This document shows, piece by piece, positions 33,726 through 42,342 of a stretch of 64,000 bases of DNA. Under the pieces are notes generated by a model. That model was not told the origin of the DNA. It worked only from the letters and a program-made list of their open reading frames with translations, and did not search any database. Source of the DNA: Paenibacillus sp. Soil787 (GTDB lineage: Bacteria > Bacillota > Bacilli > Paenibacillales > NBRC-103111); the NCBI RefSeq assembly GCF_001429545.1, contig NZ_LMSP01000002.1:1-64000 (forward strand), given 5' to 3'. Position numbers and translations under genes: made by a program. Every line of letters begins with the position of its first letter. The first letter of the stretch is position 1.

Positions 33726-35552
33726 TTGAATATATTTATCAAATGGATTTCTACGCCTATTGATTATGTGAAACGATCTTTTTATAGGAAAATGCTGCTG
33801 TCTTTTTTCACGATCATCATTATTACAGTACTCAGTCTTGGGATTAATTTCTATGTTCAAACGTCTGCGGATATAAAGAAAAACGCGATATCCAATATGG
33901 AACGCCTGGTGGATCAATCCGTTCAAACGATGGAATCCCACATGGATTACACGAATAAAGAAACATGGAATCTCTTTAGGGATACGGATTTGCAGTCACT
34001 CATGAAAGATTACTCTAAGAACCCGGAGAAAATGAGCTATTTTACGTTTAGACTCATAGATCTGGCAAGTAATAATCCATTCATCGATGCCATCGTCGTC
34101 CGTGATTCGAATGGGATAAGCAGATTGGCTGCCGGTTCCTACCGTTATTTTATTAGCCCAAGCCAATTGGCCTCATCCGAAAAAGAATTAGATAGACTGA
34201 GGGAAATAGCGGTTCAAAACGATGGTAAAGGGGCGTGGGTTCTTTCCCATACTTATGACCCGAAAAATCAACCTTATCGAACAATTGCCTATACACAAGC
34301 ACTCAAGGATGTATTTGGGGATCTCCAGCCAATTATCGGGATGCTGACGATACAATTTTCAAATGAAAAGCTGCAGGAGTGGATAAAATCCCTTAAATCG
34401 AATGATCAAGCCGATTTTTATCTGATCAATAAGAAGGATGGAACGATCGTACTTGGCCCTGATCGAGCATCAGAGGGAAAACCGCTGCTTAATGAACAGA
34501 ACTTTTCTGAATTTGAAAAAACGCGTCCGGAACCTTATTTTTTTATTAATGAAAATAACAGTCAAACATTGATTGTTTACAAGAGCTTTATGAATTCAGA
34601 CTGGATGTTGGTTGGTAAAGTGCCTGTGAACGTGCTGCTTGCCAGGGTCAATTCCGTTGCTAAAAGGACTATTCTGATAGGACTTATCGCTTTGTTCGGC
34701 ACGATGCTGTTTGCAAGCTTCCTTTCCTCGCGGGTACTCAACCCGATTAAGAGTTTAAGAAAAGGGATGAAGCAGATGGAAACAGGTAATTATAATATCT
34801 CTGTACCCGTTGAAACCAAAGATGAGATCGGTTACTTTTGCCAAAGCTTTAATCAAATGACGCATAGAATCAATCATCTGGTTGTCCAAGTGTATGAAAC
34901 GGAGCTGTTGAAAAAGGATGCGGAAATCAAAGCGCTGCAGTCACAAATGAATCCACACTTTTTGTATAATACGCTCGGTACAATTGAGAGCTTGGCACCT
35001 GTTCAGGGTGAGGGTCAGATGATTAGTGTCATGTGCCGATCTCTTGCCAAAATGCTTCGCTATAATATCAATGGGGCAAGCTTCTCTACATTAGGAGAAG
35101 AAATTGAGCAGCTTGAAGTCTATTTATCGATTCAGAAAATTCGTTATGAAACTCGGCTTGAGTATACCATTCTTGTCGATCCTGCACTCACGAAGATGAG
35201 AATTCCAAAGCTCTTGTTTCAGCCCATTGTGGAGAATAGCATTATTCATGGCATAGAGCGCTCGCGAAAGGGCGGGACGATTCAAATTGAAGCGGTATCG
35301 GTGGATGAGCAGGATGCCATAATCAAAGTGACGGATAATGGGGTCGGTATGGATCCGGACAAACTCAAAGCTTTACAGCTTAGTTTAAATACTTGGTCGG
35401 CATCCAGTTATTCGGCGAGCAATCAACATACATCAATAGGAATGGTTAATGTCCAAGCCCGGTTAAAACTGTTATACGGTGAACAATATGGCGTAGCCGT
35501 TGAAAGTGTTTTTGGCGAAGGCACGCAAGTCACTATCCGATTAATGAAATAA
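33726..35552 (+). CDS. YesM-type sensor histidine kinase
   Basis: 608 residues. One membrane segment near 22-42 (KMLLSFFTIIIITVLSLGIN), an extracytoplasmic dCache-like sensor (45-310), a second membrane segment near 315-335, a HAMP linker (SRVLNPIKSLRKGMKQMETGNY), then the YesM-type His-kinase box LQSQMNPHFLYNT with H411, and an ATPase domain with VENSIIHGIE and DNGVGM. It senses a sugar signal outside the cell and phosphorylates the response regulator that starts 22 nt downstream. Transcribed away from the ger operon. Confidence 0.94.
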   Translation: MNIFIKWISTPIDYVKRSFYRKMLLSFFTIIIITVLSLGINFYVQTSADIKKNAISNMERLVDQSVQTMESHMDYTNKETWNLFRDTDLQSLMKDYSKNPEKMSYFTFRLIDLASNNPFIDAIVVRDSNGISRLAAGSYRYFISPSQLASSEKELDRLREIAVQNDGKGAWVLSHTYDPKNQPYRTIAYTQALKDVFGDLQPIIGMLTIQFSNEKLQEWIKSLKSNDQADFYLINKKDGTIVLGPDRASEGKPLLNEQNFSEFEKTRPEPYFFINENNSQTLIVYKSFMNSDWMLVGKVPVNVLLARVNSVAKRTILIGLIALFGTMLFASFLSSRVLNPIKSLRKGMKQMETGNYNISVPVETKDEIGYFCQSFNQMTHRINHLVVQVYETELLKKDAEIKALQSQMNPHFLYNTLGTIESLAPVQGEGQMISVMCRSLAKMLRYNINGASFSTLGEEIEQLEVYLSIQKIRYETRLEYTILVDPALTKMRIPKLLFQPIVENSIIHGIERSRKGGTIQIEAVSVDEQDAIIKVTDNGVGMDPDKLKALQLSLNTWSASSYSASNQHTSIGMVNVQARLKLLYGEQYGVAVESVFGEGTQVTIRLMK

Positions 35553-35574
35553 TGGATTGAAGGAGCGAGTTCGT

Positions 35575-37203
35575 ATGAACTTTAAAGTACTGGTCTTAGA
35601 TGATGAGCCCAAACAACGCAAAGGGATTATTGCGAAAATTAACATATCCAGCTTACCGATTACCATTGTAGGTGAAGCCGGTGACGGCATTGAAGGGCTT
35701 GAGTTAGTCCTCCGCGAGCAGCCTGATATTGTGATTACAGATATTCGGATGCCCGGAATGGACGGATTAGATTTTATAGAAAGGGCCAAAGAGCTCAATC
35801 CTGAAATCGTATTTGTCATTATTAGCGGATATAGTGATTTTGACTTTGCAAAACGAGCGATTAAGTACGGTGTATCCGACTATTTGTTGAAACCTATTGA
35901 CGAGGCGGAGCTGCGCAGCAATTTAGCAAACATCATATTAAAAATCGAAGAAACACGGAAATCACGACTTGAAATGGAAAAGTTGAGGCAAGATAAAGAA
36001 ACGAATCTGGAAAATCTTCGCCAGCAGGTATTAACCAGAATGGTCCATGATCCTAAACATGCGGCATTGTCCGAAGAGAGAATAATGACGGTATCTGATA
36101 TTATTGAGCAATTCCCCTATATTTTAACCATCGTACTTGTTATTGAGCCCTTCCAGCTTCCACATTATTCTTTTCGAGTAGGCGATGAACAACTCATCCG
36201 GTTCGCCATTGAAAATATGATGTCGGATCAAATGAAATTGGCTGGTAGGGACGGCGTTATTTTTCAACACGCGATTCACCAAAATGAGATGGTGTATATA
36301 TTAGGTGTCGATAATCTGAATGAAAGCACTGCGGTAAAAGAATGGCTCACAGGAGTTCTTTATGGCGTGAACCATTACATGCGTCTGGAAGTCACGATCG
36401 CTATTGGCAGTATTGTGGATAGCATGGATAAGATGCAGAAATCATACGAGTTAGCCAAATTATCGCTCCGTAATAAAATCATTAAAGGCGCAAACCAAAT
36501 TTATGATTATAGCTGGATTCAGAGCCATACAAGCTCAAGAGAACAAATCATGAAAGAGAAAGATGAAGAACTGCTGTTTAGTCTTCTTCATGAAGGGAAT
36601 GAAACGGCCTTACATCGATGGATTGCACAACGTATTCAGAACCTTGTGGAATTCCCCACAGCAACTTACTCGCAGCTGGAATGGTTCTGCGTAGATATGT
36701 ATCTTCTTTTACGGAAATACTTATTGGAGAAAACAGAAGATACCAAGTTGGTTATCGGGGAAATGGATGATCTGCAATATTGGCTGCAAAATCTGACAAG
36801 TTGGCATGAAGCTGTTCATCAAATCCAAAGTCAAGTTACGAATATCATCCATTTCTTGGCCAAAGATCATTTAGTTAAGGATGTCATGGATGAGATTAAG
36901 CAGTATCTTGTTATGAATTTACACGAAAACATATCCCTGCAGTCCATTGCAGAACGTTTCTTTATTCACCCAACTTATTTCTCTAAGCGGTTTATAGACA
37001 AGTATGGACAAGGCTATTCTGATTTTCTGACCCAGCTGCGGATGGAAAAGGCGGCTGAATGGTTGCGGGGAACGAATATGAAGGTTCAGGAAATAGCGGA
37101 GATGGTCGGCTTTGAGGGCGCTGCGTATTTTAGCAGTGTTTTTAAAAAATCGCACGGTGTATCACCGAAAGAATTCAGGCAAATTCATCGACAATCAGAA
37201 TAA
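35575..37203 (+). CDS. YesN-type response regulator with AraC output domain
   Basis: 542 residues from the ATG at 35575, with AAGGAG 9 nt upstream; the frame from the TTG at 35557 contains that site. The receiver domain has the acidic pair at D9/D10, phospho-acceptor D56 in VITDIRMPG and the conserved Lys in YLLKPID near 105. A long middle region links to the C-terminal AraC double helix-turn-helix (ISLQSIAERFFIHPTYFSKRF and KVQEIAEMVGFEGAAYFSSVF). Expected to activate the transporter and glycosidase genes that follow, via the direct repeat at 37231. Confidence 0.94.
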   Translation: MNFKVLVLDDEPKQRKGIIAKINISSLPITIVGEAGDGIEGLELVLREQPDIVITDIRMPGMDGLDFIERAKELNPEIVFVIISGYSDFDFAKRAIKYGVSDYLLKPIDEAELRSNLANIILKIEETRKSRLEMEKLRQDKETNLENLRQQVLTRMVHDPKHAALSEERIMTVSDIIEQFPYILTIVLVIEPFQLPHYSFRVGDEQLIRFAIENMMSDQMKLAGRDGVIFQHAIHQNEMVYILGVDNLNESTAVKEWLTGVLYGVNHYMRLEVTIAIGSIVDSMDKMQKSYELAKLSLRNKIIKGANQIYDYSWIQSHTSSREQIMKEKDEELLFSLLHEGNETALHRWIAQRIQNLVEFPTATYSQLEWFCVDMYLLLRKYLLEKTEDTKLVIGEMDDLQYWLQNLTSWHEAVHQIQSQVTNIIHFLAKDHLVKDVMDEIKQYLVMNLHENISLQSIAERFFIHPTYFSKRFIDKYGQGYSDFLTQLRMEKAAEWLRGTNMKVQEIAEMVGFEGAAYFSSVFKKSHGVSPKEFRQIHRQSE

Positions 37204-37230
37204 TAAGGTGTTAAAAATTTATAACTTTCA

Positions 37231-37294
37231 TTGAATTATTTATAGAACAACCTTGAATTATTGGATTCCAACCATCTTCCGCTCATCTTATAAT
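37231..37294 (+). promoter_or_regulatory. Promoter with 22-bp-spaced direct repeat before the solute-binding gene
   Basis: TTGAATTATT occurs exactly at 37231-37240 and again at 37253-37262, 22 bp apart (two helical turns). TATAAT lies at 37289-37294, 26 bp after the second copy, with no -35 at standard distance. This is the layout of an AraC-type activator site; the response regulator just upstream is the likely binder. Confidence 0.65.
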
Positions 37295-37331
37295 GAAAAC
37301 GTAATCAAGAATATCTCAGGGGGATTGAAAA

Positions 37332-38705
37332 ATGAAGAAACAACTTAAAGTAATTGCCGTCGCTCTCTCTTCCGTTCTTTTGCTTAGTGCATGTGGCGGC
37401 AAAACAGCCACTACTAGCCCTAGCAGCAGCCCTGCCGTCAACACGCCAGCAGCTGCTTCAGCTAAACCGGTAGAAATTACAGTATGGGATAAGCCAGCTG
37501 CTGATGATCCTGTAAAGCCATATCTTGAGAAACAGTTTACAGCGTTTGATGCGAAATTTCCGAACATCAAGGTGAAGCATGAAGAGCTTGCAACAGGAGG
37601 TAAAGATCGCGAGCAATATTTGACAGCAATGGCAGGCGGGCAAGGACCAGATGCAACACCAAATAATCCTTACCCTGATATGGAAAAATATATTAAGCAA
37701 GGTTTTGCATTAGATATTACGGATCGATGGAATAGTTATGCGGATAAGGGGAACTACATTCCTTCTTCCATGGTAGCTGCAACTAGGGATGGAAAGGTCT
37801 ATGGCGTTCCTAAAGATATGTATGTAACACCTTTGGTCTATAATAAAAAGCTTTTTAAAGAAGCCGGTCTTGATCCTGCCAAGCCGCCTGCGACATGGAA
37901 TGAATTTGTTGATGCGGCAAAGAAATTAACAGACCCAAGCAAAGGTCAAATTGGTTATGATATTTTGGGAATGGATTGGGCAGATTGGTTTTTTGAATAT
38001 TATGTTTGGCAAGCCGGCGGGGATCTCACGAAGAAAAATGATGACGGAACAGCTACGTTGACATTCACTTCAGAACCTGCAGTAACTGCGCTGCAATTCT
38101 ATAAAGACTTAAAATGGACGCATAAAGTCGTGCAGAAAAACGTTGTACAATCACTGGACGACAATAACAAGGATTTCTATACAGGACATACGGGAATGAC
38201 CGTTGGATGGGTGGATTGGTTTACTGCTAAAGGCATGGATATTAAAGATATAGGCGCTATGCCGTTTCCTGCTGGCCCATCCGGTAAATCGCCTTCGCAA
38301 GTCGGAGGTGCCTATTGGACAATTAATGCGAAAACGACGAAAGAGAAGCAGGATGCAGCTTGGACCTATATTACATTCATGTCTTCGAAGAGCTTCTTCG
38401 ATGGTAGATTGAATTATATCAAAGAAATTGGCCAATTCCCAAATTTGCTTAATATCCGTACAGATCTGGACACTTCAAAGATTTATGAGGGTATCCCTGT
38501 TGATATTGTTGAAAACATAAAGAAGGCCGCTTCAGATACACATCTAGAATATTTCTTAAAGGACCGTCTCAGTAAGTATGTCGTTGGCGCGATTCAAAAA
38601 GTGCTGCTTGACCAAAATGCAGATCCAAAAGCCGAGCTTCAAAAGCAGCAAGACTTGGCGCAAAAAGAAGTGATAGACAAATACAATGCTGAAGTCAAAA
38701 AATAA
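37332..38705 (+). CDS. Sugar ABC transporter solute-binding lipoprotein
   Basis: 457 residues, GGGGG upstream. Signal peptide with lipobox LLLSACGG (17-24), then a Ser/Thr/Ala-rich linker and a family-1 extracellular binding fold (EITVWDKPAADDP ... YGVPKDMYVTPLVYNKKLFKEAGL, DPAKPPATWNEF). Captures an oligosaccharide outside the membrane for the two permeases downstream. The ATPase is not encoded here; such CUT1 systems share an MsmX-type ATPase. A perfect 28-nt palindrome separates it from the first permease gene. Confidence 0.95.
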   Translation: MKKQLKVIAVALSSVLLLSACGGKTATTSPSSSPAVNTPAAASAKPVEITVWDKPAADDPVKPYLEKQFTAFDAKFPNIKVKHEELATGGKDREQYLTAMAGGQGPDATPNNPYPDMEKYIKQGFALDITDRWNSYADKGNYIPSSMVAATRDGKVYGVPKDMYVTPLVYNKKLFKEAGLDPAKPPATWNEFVDAAKKLTDPSKGQIGYDILGMDWADWFFEYYVWQAGGDLTKKNDDGTATLTFTSEPAVTALQFYKDLKWTHKVVQKNVVQSLDDNNKDFYTGHTGMTVGWVDWFTAKGMDIKDIGAMPFPAGPSGKSPSQVGGAYWTINAKTTKEKQDAAWTYITFMSSKSFFDGRLNYIKEIGQFPNLLNIRTDLDTSKIYEGIPVDIVENIKKAASDTHLEYFLKDRLSKYVVGAIQKVLLDQNADPKAELQKQQDLAQKEVIDKYNAEVKK

Positions 38706-38720
38706 ATAGAGACAGTAGAC

Positions 38721-38748
38721 ATCGGGATTCCCTTAAGGGAATCCCGAT
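38721..38748 (+). other. Perfect intercistronic stem-loop after the binding-protein gene
   Basis: ATCGGGATTCCC-TTAA-GGGAATCCCGAT: a 12-bp perfect stem, loop TTAA, without a T tract. Such hairpins between a binding-protein gene and its permease genes stabilise the upstream mRNA, keeping the lipoprotein in excess. Confidence 0.8.
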
Positions 38749-38772
38749 CATTACCTAAAGAGGGTGAGTGGA

Positions 38773-39681
38773 ATGGAAACCAGTATAGAGACAGAACTGC
38801 AAAGTGTAAAAGTGAAACGACGTATGACCATTAGCTGGATGCCAATTATCTTTTTAATTCCATCGCTTATTAGTTTTGTTTTATTTAAATATTATCCTTT
38901 GTTTAAAATGATCTATATCAGTTTTTTTGATTATGAAATTGGAAATCCTCCCGGAAGGTTTGTGGGTTTAGATAACTATTTTGAATTTTTGAACTCAGCT
39001 TCCTTCTGGCATTCGATAGAGATTACCTTTGTTTTTGCATTGCTGTATTTGCTCATGACATTCTGGGTTCCTATCGTTCAGGCATTGCTTCTTAATGAAA
39101 TTCATCATGGGAATATGTTCATTCGCTTCCTTTATCAGCTCCCCTCCGCTGTTCCTGTGGTCGTTAATGTTCTGATTTGGCGATTGATGTATAATCCTGA
39201 CCACGGAATGTTAAATTATTACCTTGGGAAGATAGGTTTAGGTCCTTACCTCTGGTTAAACGATTTGCATGTGACGAAGTTCGCAGTCGTCCTCCCTTCA
39301 CTTATTGCCAGCCAAGGCATAGCGATTCTTTTATATTATTCTGCCATACGATCAGTCCCAACGGATATTCTCGAAGCTGCCAAAATGGATGGGGCGGGTC
39401 CATGGAAACGCATGTTAACGATGATTTTACCAAATATGAAGTTCATTATTTTCATTCAATTAATTAGTTTTATGACAGGGATCCTGTTGACCTTTGATAA
39501 TATTTATGTGATGACGCAAGGAGGGCCCGCCGACAGTACAACGGTTGTATCGATGTTTGTTTTCAATACGGCCTTTCAACAACTTCGCTTTGGAGCCTCG
39601 GGGGCTATATCGGTGTTCTTATTTATCCTGATTGGCTTGATCACCTTTATACAACTCAAAGTTTCCAAGGATAATGATTGA
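38773..39681 (+). CDS. Sugar ABC transporter permease, MalF/UgpA type
   Basis: 302 residues from the ATG at 38773, with GAGGGTGA 5 nt upstream; a GTG at 38764 lies within that site. Six hydrophobic segments; the first is ISWMPIIFLIPSLISFVLFKYYPLF. The EAA loop (PTDILEAAKMDGAGPWKRM near 200) contacts the ATPase. Forms the membrane pore with the next gene product. Cytoplasmic membrane. Confidence 0.94.
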   Translation: METSIETELQSVKVKRRMTISWMPIIFLIPSLISFVLFKYYPLFKMIYISFFDYEIGNPPGRFVGLDNYFEFLNSASFWHSIEITFVFALLYLLMTFWVPIVQALLLNEIHHGNMFIRFLYQLPSAVPVVVNVLIWRLMYNPDHGMLNYYLGKIGLGPYLWLNDLHVTKFAVVLPSLIASQGIAILLYYSAIRSVPTDILEAAKMDGAGPWKRMLTMILPNMKFIIFIQLISFMTGILLTFDNIYVMTQGGPADSTTVVSMFVFNTAFQQLRFGASGAISVFLFILIGLITFIQLKVSKDND

Positions 39682-39700
39682 TAGAAAGGAGTGACGAACT

Positions 39701-41026
39701 GTGAATCCAAACACCATTAAAGAAAAAGGGCAAAGGTCGATTTCACTTTTTGCTTATAGTCTTACCTTTTTATTTGTTCTTGTTTCCCTTATACCACTTG
39801 CGTGGATGATCTCTTCTTCATTGAAGGACGAGTCTTCAATCTTGGCATTTCCGCCAAAGTGGCTGCCTGCCATACCCCATTCGGTTCAGGTTGAAATCGA
39901 TTACTCAGGCCAGGAACTGAAGGATGCCCAGTTTTACGAAAAAGATGCGATGAAAGCGATTTGGTACCCATGGGCATCGAATGTTCGCGATTCAATCGGG
40001 GAAGTTGTAGTCAAAGGGATAAAGGATGGAAAAATGATTTATTCCGCGAATACAACGGGATCTTCCTTCCATTATGGAAGAAATCTTGTTGTTCCAACGA
40101 CACTTTTTAACGATAATCTGATGAATGTTAAATTGCCAATTATCCATGAGAAAAAGTTATCTACATTCCAATGGCTTGGAGATAGTGGCGGTATCGTAAA
40201 CGATAAGGGGAATTTACAGGATTTACAGAAACTTGTTTCAACTCATTTTCGAGATTTTTATGCAACTTCGAAGTTTGTGAGCGGCAAGGTGTTGAGTATT
40301 GAAGAGAAACCTAGATTTTGGAGCATATTCGATAGTTATTTGGTTCTTAACAAGGTTACTAAAGCAGCATCCAATGATGGATATGGAATCAGTCATTATT
40401 TCCTCAATAGTTTGATCGTTACACTTGCCACCATTGTTTCTCAACTGCTGTTTGGTGGTCTAGCTGGGTATGCACTTTCGTTTTTGATAAAAAGTAAAAA
40501 GCTTCAGCTAGGATTAGTGATGTTTTTTCTGGCCACACTTATGATTCCTGATATCGCGCTTTTGATTCCGCTTTATTTAACGATGAATCAATTGCATTTG
40601 GTAGACACATTATGGGCAATCATTTTACCACATACCGCTTGGGGTATCGTTATTTTCTTGTTCAAAGGTTTTTTTGATCAATTGCCTCGAGAGCTGATAC
40701 AAGCCGCAAGAGTAGATGGCGCCTCTGAATTCAGGACTTTTTACCAAATTGTGATTCCGATGTCCGTGCCGATCTTTACCGTTGTTTCGGTATTGACATT
40801 TTTACCCGTGTGGAATGAGTTCTTGTGGCCGTTGGTCGTGGCAAGATCATCTGCAAACTGGACCTTAACGGTAGCCTTAAACAATTTGCAAAATCAAGCC
40901 AGTGTAATCTCGGAGAACATGCTCATGGCCAGCGGTGTCATTAGTATGATTCCTTTGCTAATCGTGTTCATAACCTGCCAGAAATTTATTGAAAAAGGTG
41001 CATCTTTTACCGGTGTAAAAGGTTAG
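39701..41026 (+). CDS. Sugar ABC transporter permease, MalG type, with large insertion
   Basis: 441 residues, GTG start with AAGGAG 9 nt upstream. Typical MalG permeases have about 275-300. The first membrane segment is at 15-35; about 150 residues with no hydrophobic helix follow (from IPHSVQVEIDYSGQ to KAASNDG), predicted outside the membrane, before the remaining five segments. The EAA loop PRELIQAARVDGASEFRTF is near 330 and the end is GASFTGVKG. The inserted domain could dock the binding protein or a surface enzyme. Pairs with the preceding permease. Confidence 0.94.
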   Translation: MNPNTIKEKGQRSISLFAYSLTFLFVLVSLIPLAWMISSSLKDESSILAFPPKWLPAIPHSVQVEIDYSGQELKDAQFYEKDAMKAIWYPWASNVRDSIGEVVVKGIKDGKMIYSANTTGSSFHYGRNLVVPTTLFNDNLMNVKLPIIHEKKLSTFQWLGDSGGIVNDKGNLQDLQKLVSTHFRDFYATSKFVSGKVLSIEEKPRFWSIFDSYLVLNKVTKAASNDGYGISHYFLNSLIVTLATIVSQLLFGGLAGYALSFLIKSKKLQLGLVMFFLATLMIPDIALLIPLYLTMNQLHLVDTLWAIILPHTAWGIVIFLFKGFFDQLPRELIQAARVDGASEFRTFYQIVIPMSVPIFTVVSVLTFLPVWNEFLWPLVVARSSANWTLTVALNNLQNQASVISENMLMASGVISMIPLLIVFITCQKFIEKGASFTGVKG

Positions 41027-41047
41027 AACGATCTGTTAACTTAATAG

Positions 41048-41080
41048 GAAGGCTCGTCGCTATAGACCAGACGAGCCTTC
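41048..41080 (+). terminator. Hairpin after the permease genes
   Basis: GAAGGCTCGTC pairs with GACGAGCCTTC, an 11-bp stem, followed by AAATCTTT rather than a T run; partial termination or mRNA stabilisation. Confidence 0.5.
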
Positions 41081-41104
41081 AAATCTTTGGGATGAGGGGT
41101 ACTT

Positions 41105-42208
41105 ATGAAGAAAAGTAAGCGGATAAATCGTATTTTTAAAAAGAAAATATTTTTTGCCGTCCTATTGCCGCTATTAGCGGCGGTACTACTTTCAGCCTCT
41201 TTGATTGTATTTCACTCAAACAAATATGCAGGTGATGCAACCGTATTTTCGGTAAATGGAGAGCCGGTATCCAAGGATGAGTTCTTGAACGTCATGTCAG
41301 GTTCAAGAGCAAATGTTTTTTCCTATTTTGTTCAAAAACATGGCGTAAAAGATAGCGCCAAATTCTGGACAACAAGCTTTCAGGGAGAAATACCAATTGA
41401 AGTACTTAAGCAAAAGACATTGGATAAGTTGAAAATAATTAAAACAGAGCAGATCGTCATGAAAAATAACGGAATAGCCAGTGATATATCCTTTTCTGGT
41501 TTCCTCGATAACCTCAAAGCTGAAAACGAAAGACGAAAGAAGGCTGTAGAAAATAAACAAGCTATATACGGCCCCCAGCAATTTGATGCAACAGGATATT
41601 ATGATATTCTCCATGGGAATAGAATGGAAGAATTAAAAAACAAATTGGCGGATGAAGAGCTATCCTCCAATGAAGAAGAAATAAAAAACGCCTATGACGA
41701 AAATAAAGAAACATTGTATAAAAAGATGGATTCGATTAAGTACGAAAAAATAGTCCTATCTTATTTGGATGAAAAAGGTAATCCTTCGCCAGATAAGAAA
41801 AAAATGGCAGCTAGTTTGGCTGCGAAAATAAAAGATGATACAAATAAGGGTTTGAAATTTGAAGATATCGTTAGCGACTATAAGAAACAAGATAAATCAG
41901 ATGTAGAATACAAGGAACTAACATTTGATGAAAGCACTTACAAGACGGATTCCTGGACAAATCCGCGATTGACTACAACGTTGAATGAACTAAAAAATGG
42001 GCAGATAAGTGACGTTATCGAAGAGAACGCTTCCTATTATATCGTTAAAGTGCTGGAAAAAAGCATGCCCAGCTATAAACCACTGGATGAAGTAAGAGAT
42101 CAAGTTAAGAAGCAATTAGCTGACAAAAAGGTTGATGAGCTCATAGATAAACTAGTTCATGAAGCAAAATTCATTGTAAACGACAATGTGTACAACAGCA
42201 TTTCTTAA
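41105..42208 (+). CDS. Membrane-anchored SurA/PrsA-like foldase
   Basis: 367 residues. A basic N-terminus and one membrane helix (near 14-36, FAVLLPLLAAVLLSASLIVF) with no lipobox, unlike PrsA, so it is anchored with the bulk outside. FSVNGEPVSKDEFL is the usual start of the SurA-N chaperone domain; a Lys/Glu-rich helical region and a parvulin-like domain (FEDIVSDYKKQDKSDV ... ELKNGQISDVIEENASYYIVKVLE) follow. It probably helps fold the large secreted beta-helix protein encoded next. Placement inside a glycan operon is unusual for a general foldase. Confidence 0.82.
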   Translation: MKKSKRINRIFKKKIFFAVLLPLLAAVLLSASLIVFHSNKYAGDATVFSVNGEPVSKDEFLNVMSGSRANVFSYFVQKHGVKDSAKFWTTSFQGEIPIEVLKQKTLDKLKIIKTEQIVMKNNGIASDISFSGFLDNLKAENERRKKAVENKQAIYGPQQFDATGYYDILHGNRMEELKNKLADEELSSNEEEIKNAYDENKETLYKKMDSIKYEKIVLSYLDEKGNPSPDKKKMAASLAAKIKDDTNKGLKFEDIVSDYKKQDKSDVEYKELTFDESTYKTDSWTNPRLTTTLNELKNGQISDVIEENASYYIVKVLEKSMPSYKPLDEVRDQVKKQLADKKVDELIDKLVHEAKFIVNDNVYNSIS

Positions 42209-42342
42209 AACTGTAAATTATTATTATCCAGACCTCAGTTTAAATGAAGGGGAGGTTGTTGTGAGACGGCTGAGCAAAGTTGAGGTCATGGAATAGTAGT
42301 TTAAATAATCAAACAACATAGAATTGAAAGGGGATACAAATA

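Noticed and set aside
42240-42300. Tiny frame with GGGGAGG before the beta-helix gene
   Set aside because: Only 11 codons, with no reason to think it is a leader peptide.
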